Shown here: piece by piece, positions 26,075 through 34,112 of the stretch | Layout of the letters: each line of letters opens with the position of its first letter | How positions within the stretch are numbered: position 1 is the stretch's first letter | Assembly (NCBI GenBank): GCA_031265445.1 | Contig: JAISCQ010000274.1 | Coordinates: forward strand, 1 to 48,038 | Length of the DNA stretch: 48,038 bases | Source: Bacteroidales bacterium | GTDB taxonomy: Bacteria; Bacteroidota; Bacteroidia; Bacteroidales; UBA4181 | Direction: 5' to 3' | Notes under the pieces: generated by a model | Database searches by the model: none | Told to the model about the DNA's origin: nothing | Seen by the model: the letters and a program-made list of their open reading frames with translations, nothing else | Program-made: the position numbers and the translations under genes

Positions 26075-26734
26075 TTATTTTCTTAATAACTTTAATGTGA
26101 GGTTTTTCATTGTATTATGCTTGTCGGAATCCTTACGCAGGAACATCAGGTGATATTTCAGATGATTGATTTGCCTCATGAAGTCTTTAGGTTCCTGAAA
26201 TTCTGACAGTTGTTGGATCAGTGCGTCCATGCGCCTGTTGATTTCCAATTCCTGCTCGATCACGTATTCTATTTGGTCGGATGTGATCGAATCGGGGGTT
26301 TGACCATATTTCACAAAGATGTCGGAAATACACGACATGTGTTCGATGACGGCTTCCATGAAAGCATCGAAAAGCGCTGTGGTATACCTGTTCAGCATGG
26401 GAGCAATTTCCATGTATTCTTGCCTCAGCTGGGGAACGGTGTTTTTGATAAAAAAATCATGCGCCTTGGTGATGTAATCTATGGCGGGGTCAACAGGAAA
26501 ACCGTCAGGGATGTTCTCTTCCAGCAAGTAATCGTCGAACGTATACAGGTTGCATACATGTAGAAAGATTTCAAGGTTGACATGGTAGATTTCGCAAACT
26601 TCTACCACCGAAATATGATCATCCGGTTCGTATTTGACGTCCAGAAAGTTCCACAAATCCGACCTGCGAAAATTATCCCTCAAGATATCCGCCATTTTAC
26701 TTACCGATGTATAGTACAAACTTTTCATGATCAT
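26075..26734 (-). CDS. Hemerythrin-like regulatory/stress protein (Bacteroidales family)
   Basis: A 219-residue cytoplasmic helical protein. The opening SVSKMADILRDNF, the VVEVCEIYHVNLEIFL stretch and the later TKAHDFFIKNTVPQLR and FMEAVIEHMSCI segments match a Bacteroidales family related to ScdA/RIC hemerythrin-type proteins. His residues that could bind metal are in KAHDFF and IEHM, but several canonical HHE ligands are not evident, so di-iron binding is uncertain. The likely role is redox or NO stress sensing, or Fe-S repair. It is convergent with recG. No partner LuxR-type regulator is adjacent. Confidence 0.55.
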   Translation of the reverse strand: MIMKSLYYTSVSKMADILRDNFRRSDLWNFLDVKYEPDDHISVVEVCEIYHVNLEIFLHVCNLYTFDDYLLEENIPDGFPVDPAIDYITKAHDFFIKNTVPQLRQEYMEIAPMLNRYTTALFDAFMEAVIEHMSCISDIFVKYGQTPDSITSDQIEYVIEQELEINRRMDALIQQLSEFQEPKDFMRQINHLKYHLMFLRKDSDKHNTMKNLTLKLLRK

Positions 26735-26816
26735 AACTTAAAATAGCGCAAGGAACAATAATTTTGTCAAAAAACATATGACTGTGACTTTTTTCAATAT
26801 TGCGATGTTGACCTTT

Positions 26817-26887
26817 CCCGCAGATTTCGCAGATCATCGCTGATTTTATATGTTTTCTCTTCTGCAAAAGTCTGCGCGATCTGCGGG
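26817..26887. repeat. REP-like inverted repeat (cgcagat/atctgcg)
   Basis: Arms at 26817-26833 (cccgcagatttcgcaga) and 26871-26887 (tctgcgcgatctgcggg) match at 15 of 17 positions around a 37-nt loop. It lies between divergent genes. Similar 'cgcagat' sequence precedes the 21-bp array at about 12247-12282, indicating a dispersed family. Confidence 0.65.
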
Positions 26888-26896
26888 AAAATACAT

Positions 26897-26904
26897 TACC
26901 TTTG
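26897..26904 (+). promoter_or_regulatory. -7 box (TACCTTTG) for the GT2-DUF2062 gene
   Basis: TACCTTTG lies 65 bp upstream of the ATG at 26970 and immediately downstream of the REP-like repeat. No clear -33 element is seen. Confidence 0.45.
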
Positions 26905-26969
26905 CCGGGAGAATAAGTCATATAGTGAATCGAACAAGAATTGCCAGCGGGTACACAAACACTTGAACC

Positions 26970-28286
26970 TTGAATTCTGATTTTTCCGCTACCGGTACAG
27001 ATCGCCTCTGCCTCCGTCCGGGCTATCCGGAGGTAGCGTTTTGTTGCGCCGTTGTGCCTGCTTACAATAACGGCGGCACATTAGAAAAGGTATTGCTCGA
27101 TGTGGCGCAGTATGTCCCGTATATTATCGTGGTGAATGACGGCTCTACCGACTGCACTGGGTCGCTGCTTTGCGATCTGCAAAAGGATCACCCTGTTTTC
27201 AGCAGACAGGCGACAGACCCATCCGAAGAACCGGTGGAAAAAGTTTTCCTGGAGGTTGTTCATCAACCGAGGAACAGGGGAAAAGGGAAGGCTTTGCAAA
27301 AAGGTTTTGAATGTGCTGTTGCAGCGGGATTTCGCTATGCCGTCACCATTGATGCCGATGGACAGCATTTTGCCGATGACATCCCCCTTTTCATCCGAAT
27401 GATCGGGAAATACCCCGACAGTTTGATTGTAGGCGCACGGAACATGCAACAGGATGGGGTTCCGGGAAAAAGCAGTTTCGGCAACCGTTTCTCCGGTTTC
27501 TGGTACAGGATCGAAACCGGTATCAAGCTCGCCGATACGCAATCGGGTTTCCGGCTATATCCGGTCGAACGTCTGAAAGGCATGCGCTTCTTTACGCGGA
27601 AGTACGAATTCGAAATTGAAGTGCTGGTACGCGCTGCCTGGAGGGGTTGCCGCATACGCTGGGTGCCGGTTAAAGTCTACTATGCGCCGGAAGAAAGCCG
27701 TGTGTCGCATTTCCGTCCTTTCCGCGATTTCATGCGCATCAGCCTGCTCAACGCTGTGCTGGTACCGGTTGCGTTCCTGTGGATCAAACCCCGCGATTTT
27801 GCGCGCAGCCTCAACCGACAAAAGATCAAACGTTTTCTTCGCCGCCAGTTGGTCAACCCGGAACACAGCGCTGCACATATCGCCTTGTCGGCAGGATTTG
27901 GCGTATTCATGGGGATCGTTCCCATCTGGGGTTACCAGCTGATCCTGGGCATCACGTTGGCCCATTTCATGAAACTCAACAAAGCCATTGTATTCATCAC
28001 GGCAAATATCAGCATCCCGCCCATGATCCCTGTGATACTGTACCTTAGTTTTCTTACCGGGGGATGGATCGCAGGCAGTCCGGCGACATCCGTTCCGGTG
28101 AACGCCATCCATCCGGATTTTGTGAAACACAACCTGTATCAATACCTTGTTGGAAGCGTATCTTTCGCTATTGCCGCAGGGGTTGCAGTTACCTTACTGG
28201 TGTGGCTGACTGTTTCCATGGCGAGAAGGAAGAACCGGTTCGGCTTTCCTGCCTCTCTTGAAGAAAAAAAACGGCAGGTAAAATAA
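26970..28286 (+). CDS. Glycosyltransferase family 2 fused to DUF2062
   Basis: A 438-residue two-domain protein. The dolichol-phosphate-mannose-synthase-like GT2 domain (about 25-265) shows VVPAYNNGGTLEKVL, VVNDGSTDCT, the metal motif TIDADGQH and TQSGFRLYP. The C-terminal DUF2062 domain (about 290-430) has several membrane helices with HIALSAGFGVFMGIVPIWGY. It probably transfers a sugar or mannosyl-like unit onto a lipid carrier at the inner membrane. The two domains occur as separate neighbouring genes or as a fusion in Bacteroidota. Its last 93 bp overlap the convergent RND gene. Confidence 0.88.
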   Translation: MNSDFSATGTDRLCLRPGYPEVAFCCAVVPAYNNGGTLEKVLLDVAQYVPYIIVVNDGSTDCTGSLLCDLQKDHPVFSRQATDPSEEPVEKVFLEVVHQPRNRGKGKALQKGFECAVAAGFRYAVTIDADGQHFADDIPLFIRMIGKYPDSLIVGARNMQQDGVPGKSSFGNRFSGFWYRIETGIKLADTQSGFRLYPVERLKGMRFFTRKYEFEIEVLVRAAWRGCRIRWVPVKVYYAPEESRVSHFRPFRDFMRISLLNAVLVPVAFLWIKPRDFARSLNRQKIKRFLRRQLVNPEHSAAHIALSAGFGVFMGIVPIWGYQLILGITLAHFMKLNKAIVFITANISIPPMIPVILYLSFLTGGWIAGSPATSVPVNAIHPDFVKHNLYQYLVGSVSFAIAAGVAVTLLVWLTVSMARRKNRFGFPASLEEKKRQVK

Positions 28287-31200
28287 GATCCCTACCAGCG
28301 AGAATAACAACCCGCCCATGGTTCCGGCGGCAAGGGCAAACCAGAAGGGTTCGCGGTGTCCGCCTGCTACAAATGGTATTAACCCGAGGATGGTCGACAG
28401 GATGGTCAGCATCACAGGCGTTATCTTGCCGTGCAAAGCCTGCATGTAGACGCGGCGTGACGAGCAGGGCGAGGTTTTCAGGTTATTGTAGTCGTTGATG
28501 ATGTAGATGGCGGCATTGACCGTAAGACCGCAAAGCAGCACCAGGGCGGCAAAACCGCCCTGGTCGAAATTCAGGTGGAACAGGTAAAAGGTGAGGAATA
28601 ACCCGATAAATGCAAACGGAACCAGGCTGATAACCGCCAGCGGTTGCCACAGCGACTCGAACAATATCGCGCAAAGCACATACATGACCACCAGGATCAA
28701 TATAATCAGCCAATACTGTTTTTTCTCCTTTTGCCACCAGCTCCAGCCCACAACTTCGGCCCTGTAGCCCAACGGCAGTATTTCGTTGGCTTCTTTCACC
28801 ATACGCTCGTGCAGGTTACTGCCAAACTTAGCCGAACCGATGTAATCGTAGCACACGTTCATGACATATTGCTGATCTTCCTTACATATCTCCATCTGCT
28901 CGGCCTCTTTCACCATCTCGCTGGTCGCCGATAACTTCAGATAAGCATCGCCGGTATGCAGCATGTTGTTGTACAGCGACCACCGGTCGGTTTCGGCCAA
29001 TTGTTTTGCCCGATACTTGATGTATTGGTAGGTTCCGTCGATGACTGCGCCCGAAGCTACCTGTTCGTTGCCGGCAGCGTCGCGCACCATGCCGAAATAC
29101 GTGGGCAGCGAGATGCCGTTCATGGCTATCCGCCTGATGTCAGGCGTCAGGGTGAACTCGCGGTTGATATTCTTCTCCCATGTGTAACGGCTCATCAGGT
29201 TCACTTCCTTGATACGCGGGTATTGCAGCAATTTCAGGCGGATATCCTCGGCATAACCGTACAGCTGGTCAAAATTGTACCCGTAAAGCTGTATACGGTA
29301 CTGTCCGTTGGTTTCATACATGCGGTTCGAGAATCCGTCGCCTACGCCATAGACCGACCAGTCGGAAGCGCCGGAATTGATGCTCCAGGTCGTCAACTGA
29401 CTCTTGAGCTGGTACGGGAAATAGCCAAATTCGTGTTCTTTCTTAAATGTGATGCTGATACTGGCGTTTTGAGCGCTGTATATGTTTGTCTGGAAACGGT
29501 CTATTTCCTTAAATCCCGACAGGTACTGTTCCAACGCTTCCATCGACCGGTTCATTTGCACAATGGTGGAGCCGGGCGGCATGTTGGCGTATACATTCAG
29601 TGTGGTACGTTCACGATTGGGATTCCACTGTGATCCTTCGTACACGAACTGTACGAACAGCCGCAAACTACCGCCCAATGCCTTATCGACAATCGGTTTG
29701 GCTTTTTCCGTGTACCATGAACTGCCCAGCGTTTTGTTGTAAATGCCTGCCCAGCGGCTTTTGCCTTCGATTTTATTAGGCAGCAGGAACACCGGCAGTC
29801 CAAACCCAAGGATAAGCAGCATCCATGCGATCCAGCTTCGACGCCGTATCCCCGAAAGAGCGGAAGTATAAATACGCGAAACGAAAGCCGCAGACCGGCG
29901 AAGTTTTTTCTTTCCACTCTTTCTGATGCGAAAGCTTTTTAACGGAATCATGTCATGTGCCTGCGGAAGGGGTAGAAAAGAAAGTTTTTTCCCGGAAACC
30001 AGCTTCTCATATAGCGCCGGCGTGAGAAACCAGGCGCTGGCTAATGATACCAGCAGGTTGATGATCACCACGATGGCAAAATCAGTCAGGTCGAGCTTGA
30101 TCCGTTCGTCCAGGAAAAAGACTGCTGAAAGCGAAATGGCCGTGGTAAGCGTTGCCGCCAGGATCGCCATGAATACGCGCCGGTTGCCGCGGCTGCGGAT
30201 ATGCTCTACCATCACAATGGTATTGTCGATGATCAAGCCCAGCGAAATGGTGATGCCTGCCAGCGAATAAAGGTGGATTTCGATATGCAGCAGGTAATAC
30301 AGTCCCAGCGCAATGCAGATATTGGCCGTAATGCTCAGCAGGATGATCGCCAGGAAACGGAATTTACGCGTAACGATCAGGATAAACAGCAGCAAAATAC
30401 AAATCGTAGCGACCGTGCGCATGTATATCTTGCCCAGTTCGTCACTGATGTATTCGGTTGAGTCGTAGGTGTTCAGCATGGAATAGCCTCCGGGAATCAA
30501 CGATTCCATGGCTGCCAGTTTTGCCTTTATCTGCTGCGCCAGTACAATATGATTGGCTTGCGACGAGGCGTATATCACTAAGTTGATCGTATTCATCCCA
30601 TTGATACGGTAATACGAAGTCGGTTCCTGTTCGGTATGCCGCACGGTGGCGACATCGCCAAGCCGTATTACCCGCCCGTCAGCCGACTGCAAAGGTATCT
30701 CCTCGAAACGGATGCGATGGGCATCGGCATTTCCCACAGTAAGCTGCATCCATGCTTTACGCCCCTTGTCGTCCACATCCTGCACCATGCCGAGCGGCTC
30801 CACATTATAGTGGCGATCGATGGCCTGTTGCAACGAACGCGGCGTAAGGCCGACGGCCCGGAACTGCACGGCGTCATACTCGATCATCCACTCGTAGGGC
30901 GAAGCGCCATACACGGCAATGCGGTTAACTCCTTCAATCTGCGCCAGCACAGGCTTGATCTGCTCCTCGGCATACTGTTGAATACCGGCAGGGTTGGCCG
31001 ACGCCTGCAACGAATATACCAGCAATGCTTTTTCCTGTTCGTTGTTCGGCCGGTTGAGCGACAGTGTCGGGAAACTTACTCCTTCGGGCAGCTTGGGGTA
31101 AAGTTGCCGTATGGCTGATGCCACCTCGAAGCGGGCGGCATCCATATCTACCGTTTTGTCGAACTCGATGGTGATATATCCGCTGTTGTTGCGCGAGGTG

Positions 31201-31427
31201 GACGAAATCTTGCGAATGCCGCGGATACGGTTCAGTCCTCCTTCGAGCAGCGAGGTTGCCTCCTGTTCCACAACCCTTCCCGATACGTTGGGCCACGAAT
31301 AACTCACCGTAACCGACGGCAACGTACGCGAAGGCTGCCACTGTACCCGCAACAGCGGCAGAAAGGCCAACCCTGCGATGCTGAGCGTCGCCCAGATGAG
31401 CAATACAGTGAAGGTTGAGAGTTTCAT
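28194..31427 (-). CDS. RND-family efflux transporter permease (AcrB/CusA superfamily)
   Basis: A 1077-residue inner-membrane proton antiporter subunit with the usual two-fold repeat: an N-terminal helix, a periplasmic porter domain, TM2-6 (about 335-480), a second porter domain, and TM8-12 near the C-terminus. The proton-relay region in TM4 reads SLGLIIDNTIVMVEH, with one Asp where HAE1 pumps have two. The length is complete. No membrane-fusion protein or TolC-like gene is adjacent, unlike most RND operons. The upstream same-strand neighbour is a GH16 lipoprotein 53 bp away. The tail (KAEPVLPSRHGNSQPHQ) is encoded antisense to the end of the GT2-DUF2062 gene. The substrate is unknown. Confidence 0.9.
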   Translation of the reverse strand: MKLSTFTVLLIWATLSIAGLAFLPLLRVQWQPSRTLPSVTVSYSWPNVSGRVVEQEATSLLEGGLNRIRGIRKISSTSRNNSGYITIEFDKTVDMDAARFEVASAIRQLYPKLPEGVSFPTLSLNRPNNEQEKALLVYSLQASANPAGIQQYAEEQIKPVLAQIEGVNRIAVYGASPYEWMIEYDAVQFRAVGLTPRSLQQAIDRHYNVEPLGMVQDVDDKGRKAWMQLTVGNADAHRIRFEEIPLQSADGRVIRLGDVATVRHTEQEPTSYYRINGMNTINLVIYASSQANHIVLAQQIKAKLAAMESLIPGGYSMLNTYDSTEYISDELGKIYMRTVATICILLLFILIVTRKFRFLAIILLSITANICIALGLYYLLHIEIHLYSLAGITISLGLIIDNTIVMVEHIRSRGNRRVFMAILAATLTTAISLSAVFFLDERIKLDLTDFAIVVIINLLVSLASAWFLTPALYEKLVSGKKLSFLPLPQAHDMIPLKSFRIRKSGKKKLRRSAAFVSRIYTSALSGIRRRSWIAWMLLILGFGLPVFLLPNKIEGKSRWAGIYNKTLGSSWYTEKAKPIVDKALGGSLRLFVQFVYEGSQWNPNRERTTLNVYANMPPGSTIVQMNRSMEALEQYLSGFKEIDRFQTNIYSAQNASISITFKKEHEFGYFPYQLKSQLTTWSINSGASDWSVYGVGDGFSNRMYETNGQYRIQLYGYNFDQLYGYAEDIRLKLLQYPRIKEVNLMSRYTWEKNINREFTLTPDIRRIAMNGISLPTYFGMVRDAAGNEQVASGAVIDGTYQYIKYRAKQLAETDRWSLYNNMLHTGDAYLKLSATSEMVKEAEQMEICKEDQQYVMNVCYDYIGSAKFGSNLHERMVKEANEILPLGYRAEVVGWSWWQKEKKQYWLIILILVVMYVLCAILFESLWQPLAVISLVPFAFIGLFLTFYLFHLNFDQGGFAALVLLCGLTVNAAIYIINDYNNLKTSPCSSRRVYMQALHGKITPVMLTILSTILGLIPFVAGGHREPFWFALAAGTMGGLLFSLVGILFYLPFFFFKRGRKAEPVLPSRHGNSQPHQ

Positions 31428-31480
31428 CGGTTATGAGTTATTTTGAGGATCAGTAACAATGCCTGCTTTTTCCATTTCCG

Positions 31481-32254
31481 TCATTTTTTCCATTCGTAAA
31501 ACCGTACCCAGTCGATGTGCATCTCCACGGGCAGGTCGTTTGCATCTACTTCGCCCACCCAGGAACCGCCCAGCTGCATATCGAGCAACAGGTAGAAAGG
31601 CCGGTCAAACGGAAACTGTCCCTCCAGATCGGTTTCGATACGCGGATAGTTCATGGTACGTTTACCGTTCACGTTGAGTACCAGGCTATCGGAGTATAAC
31701 TCAATGCCATATATGTTGTATTCGTCCTTGCGGATGGGCGCCGTAATTCCCTGTTGGGGCTCTTTCTGCTTGAGCGTATAGGTATAGTATGAATGAACGG
31801 TTTGGTAGGCAACCGTATCGCCGTTGAGCCGTTCCATGATGTCTATTTCGCCGCCGTAAGGCCATTGTTCATTATCGAAAGGCAGCAGCCAGAAAGCCGG
31901 CCACGCTCCCTGAGCATTCCCTAACCTGGCGCGAATCTCGATCTTACCGTGGTAAAATGATTTTTTGTCCCTGGTATAAACGCCTCCTGTAATGAAAGGC
32001 GCCGTATCGTCCGGCAATCCGGGATTCACCATTCCCCGCAGCACCAGGCAGCCGTTCTTAACATCGTACAGCGCATCGTCATCGGACATGTGACGCTGCC
32101 ACTCGGGACCTCCACGGGGTATTTTACTCCATACGGTTCTGTCGATCACACCATCCTTATTGAAATTCTCTTCCCAAACGAGTTTCCAGCCCGGCCTGCA
32201 TGAAAACATGATGACTGCAAGGAAAAAAAATAATAAAATATTGATTCTGCTCAT
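31481..32254 (-). CDS. GH16-family beta-glucanase-like lipoprotein
   Basis: A 257-residue exported glycoside hydrolase. The signal peptide ends in the lipobox MFSC. The concanavalin-like jelly-roll carries the GH16 catalytic signature GEIDIMER (nucleophile and acid/base Glu, with the intervening Asp). Supporting motifs are AWPAFWLLP and MHIDWVRFYEW at the C-terminus. It would cleave beta-1,3/1,4-glucans, laminarin or related galactans at the cell surface. Exact specificity cannot be read. It is the first gene before the RND permease. A TATCTTTG -7 box is on the minus strand at 32338-32331. Confidence 0.9.
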   Translation of the reverse strand: MSRINILLFFFLAVIMFSCRPGWKLVWEENFNKDGVIDRTVWSKIPRGGPEWQRHMSDDDALYDVKNGCLVLRGMVNPGLPDDTAPFITGGVYTRDKKSFYHGKIEIRARLGNAQGAWPAFWLLPFDNEQWPYGGEIDIMERLNGDTVAYQTVHSYYTYTLKQKEPQQGITAPIRKDEYNIYGIELYSDSLVLNVNGKRTMNYPRIETDLEGQFPFDRPFYLLLDMQLGGSWVGEVDANDLPVEMHIDWVRFYEWKK

Positions 32255-32330
32255 GTGGTACTTGTGAAATCTTCAATGGTCATTTTTGCAGACCCATTGC
32301 GATCAGGCTTTTATAAAAATATTTGAAATA

Positions 32331-32376
32331 CAAAGATATTAATTTTGTCAAAAAGTCAGCATGTTTACTATTTTTG
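32331..32376. promoter_or_regulatory. Overlapping divergent promoters, GH16 and DUF5040 genes
   Basis: Minus strand: TATCTTTG (32338-32331) for the GH16 gene. Plus strand: -33 TTTG (32344-32347) and, 21 bp further, TATTTTTG (32369-32376), a textbook Bacteroidota promoter, 47 bp before the DUF5040 gene start. Confidence 0.7.
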
Positions 32377-32423
32377 CAATGACAAAAACGGAGCATGTTT
32401 TTTAACCGAATCAATGTCTTACA

Positions 32424-33271
32424 ATGAAAAAAGGTATTCTTTTCCTGTTATCCTGTTTGTTTTTTCTCTCGGCATCTGCTCAAAGCAAGCCGGCACAAAC
32501 AGCTGAATATCACATCCTGCTTTCGGGAGCATCGTTTGCATCGCCCGAAAACGGCTGGTTTGAGATGGGATGTACTGCGTTGAACGCCCGTCCCGTTAAC
32601 CGGGCTACAGGAGGCGAGTCCATTGCCAATACCGCCAATAAGATGAACCTCGGTGTGATGTACACCGGGGAAGAACTGGAAACACTGGATGCGTTCGTCA
32701 TCATGCAGGTTCACGATCGTGACGTTGTCAACGAAAGCGGCCTGCTCGAAAACTTCAGGGATTACAGGATTCCTTCCACACGGGGCGATTATGCTGCGGC
32801 TTTCGATTATGTGATCAAGCGATATATCAGCGATTGCTATGAGTTACGTAACGATCCGAATTCGAAATATTACGGAAGCAAAGCAGGGAAACCGGCTCTG
32901 ATTGTTTTGTGTACCGATTGGCACGACGCCCGTACTACCTACAATGCTTCCGTACGGAAGCTTGCCGGGAAATGGGGACTTCCGCTGGTGGAATTCGACA
33001 GGAACATCGGTTTTTCGAAAAATTCGCTGCATCCGGTAACCCGGGATCAGTACAGCCTGTTGTATTCGCCCGACACACAGGTCATCGACAGCGTGATATA
33101 CGGCTGGCACACAGACGTACCGTATGAAAAGAACGGACACTTGTCGTCATCGACAGCGTGATATACGGCTGGCACCCGTTCCGCGGCGACGATTCGTTTA
33201 TCCAGCAGCGCATGGCGGCTGTTTTTGCCGATTTGATGCGGAAAATACTGCCGGTACGGCCCATCGAGTAG
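32424..33271 (+). pseudogene. DUF5040 (SGNH-like) exported protein, frameshifted by a 65-bp insertion
   Basis: The signal peptide MKKGILFLLSCLFFLSASAQ is followed by a body resembling Bacteroidales DUF5040 proteins (ILLSGASFASPENGW; MQVHDRDVVNE; KPALIVLCTDWHD; HPVTRDQYSLLY). The intact frame stops at 33161, after 245 residues. A 30-bp sequence beginning gtcatcgacagcgtgatata occurs at 33081 and again at 33146. Removing one copy with the 35-bp spacer (65 bp) restores a continuous frame reading GWHPFRGDD...QQRMAAVFADLMRKILP to a stop at 33269-33271, which fits the family C-terminus. It is either a real disabling insertion, a reversible switch, or an assembly error. The family function is not established. 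Confidence 0.75.
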
Positions 33272-33286
33272 GATCGTCTCTTTCAA

Positions 33287-33688
33287 TCACTGCATGACCC
33301 GCAGTTCCTTATCGCGCACAAACTTTACATGTTTCAGCTGTTTCTTAAGGCGGGGATCGGCCCGGAAACATATTTTGCGCGCCTCTACACGGTGCGGCAT
33401 ACAATCGTTGGGATGGTCGTAGCCGTCGCTTGAAACCGACAGGGTGAAAATGCCCAGCCCGTCGATCCGCACGCTGTAACCGTCGTGTAAAGATGTTTCG
33501 AGAATCTCTACCAGACCTATAATGGTGGCGAAAATATCGCCGGATGTAAGCGACGATCTTTCCGAAAGCCTTTTGGCAATCCACCTCAGATCTATTTCTC
33601 CCGTTCGTACCGGCACTGCGTAATACCGCGGCGCGGCGCGCTTGTTGATGTTGTCCGGCTTGGTCTTTACCCTGTATTTGATAGCCAT
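33287..33688 (-). CDS. HU-like DNA-binding protein (HU-HIG type)
   Basis: A 133-residue nucleoid-associated protein of the Bacteroidota HU-related family. Landmarks are MAIKYRVKTKPDN at the start, KRLSERSSLTSGDIFATI in the helical half, and RIDGLGIFTLSVSSDG in the beta-arm half. It is longer than canonical HU (about 90 residues), with a basic C-terminal tail. I take the second Met (33688) of MMAIK. The gene is convergent with the DUF5040 gene, 15 bp from its restored stop. Its upstream region contains a striking 22-bp-spaced repeat cluster that may be its operator. It probably bends or compacts DNA. Confidence 0.85.
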   Translation of the reverse strand: MAIKYRVKTKPDNINKRAAPRYYAVPVRTGEIDLRWIAKRLSERSSLTSGDIFATIIGLVEILETSLHDGYSVRIDGLGIFTLSVSSDGYDHPNDCMPHRVEARKICFRADPRLKKQLKHVKFVRDKELRVMQ

Positions 33689-33777
33689 CATCGTATTGTT
33701 TTAAATGAATGTTACCTGATGAAATTTGAAATATATCCTTTCTCAAATCGAAAACGATCCGATATAATTTAGAAATA

Positions 33778-33901
33778 ACTTATGTCTAAATATTATTTAG
33801 ACTTATATCTAAAATTCATAAGACTTATATTTAAAAATACGATCACTTATATCTCACATAATTTAGATATAAATCATATATTATTTCAGATATAAGTGAT
33901 C
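33778..33901. promoter_or_regulatory. Iteron-like array of ACTTATATCTAAA with inverted arm
   Basis: Direct copies of acttat(a/g)t(c/t)taaa-like sequence begin at 33778, 33801, 33823 and 33845, a spacing of 22-23 bp (two helical turns). Opposite-orientation copies lie at about 33873-33901. A perfect 14-bp inverted repeat joins 33841-33854 (gatcacttatatct) and 33888-33901 (agatataagtgatc). The block sits 90-213 bp upstream of the HU-like gene. The remainder of 33692-34112 shows no gene. Confidence 0.7.
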
Positions 33902-34112
33902 ATCAAAAACTGTGCCGTATCATTTGAATTTTTATAAGGAAACCATAGGATTTTTGAACGGAGATACTGTATTTTGAACCGGAGATCCTTCCGTCGTCCT
34001 GACATATATGTTGATGGGCTATTTCTGCATGTGCCCGGGCAGGACGGTAAAATGGGACGGAGCCTGTCAGCCTGCTGAAACTGCTGACAGGGTCGTTCCT
34101 TCATTATACTTG

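Noticed and set aside
26697-26921. 74-codon minus-strand ORF
   Set aside because: It lies in a REP-like repeat and promoter region; its composition follows the repeat.
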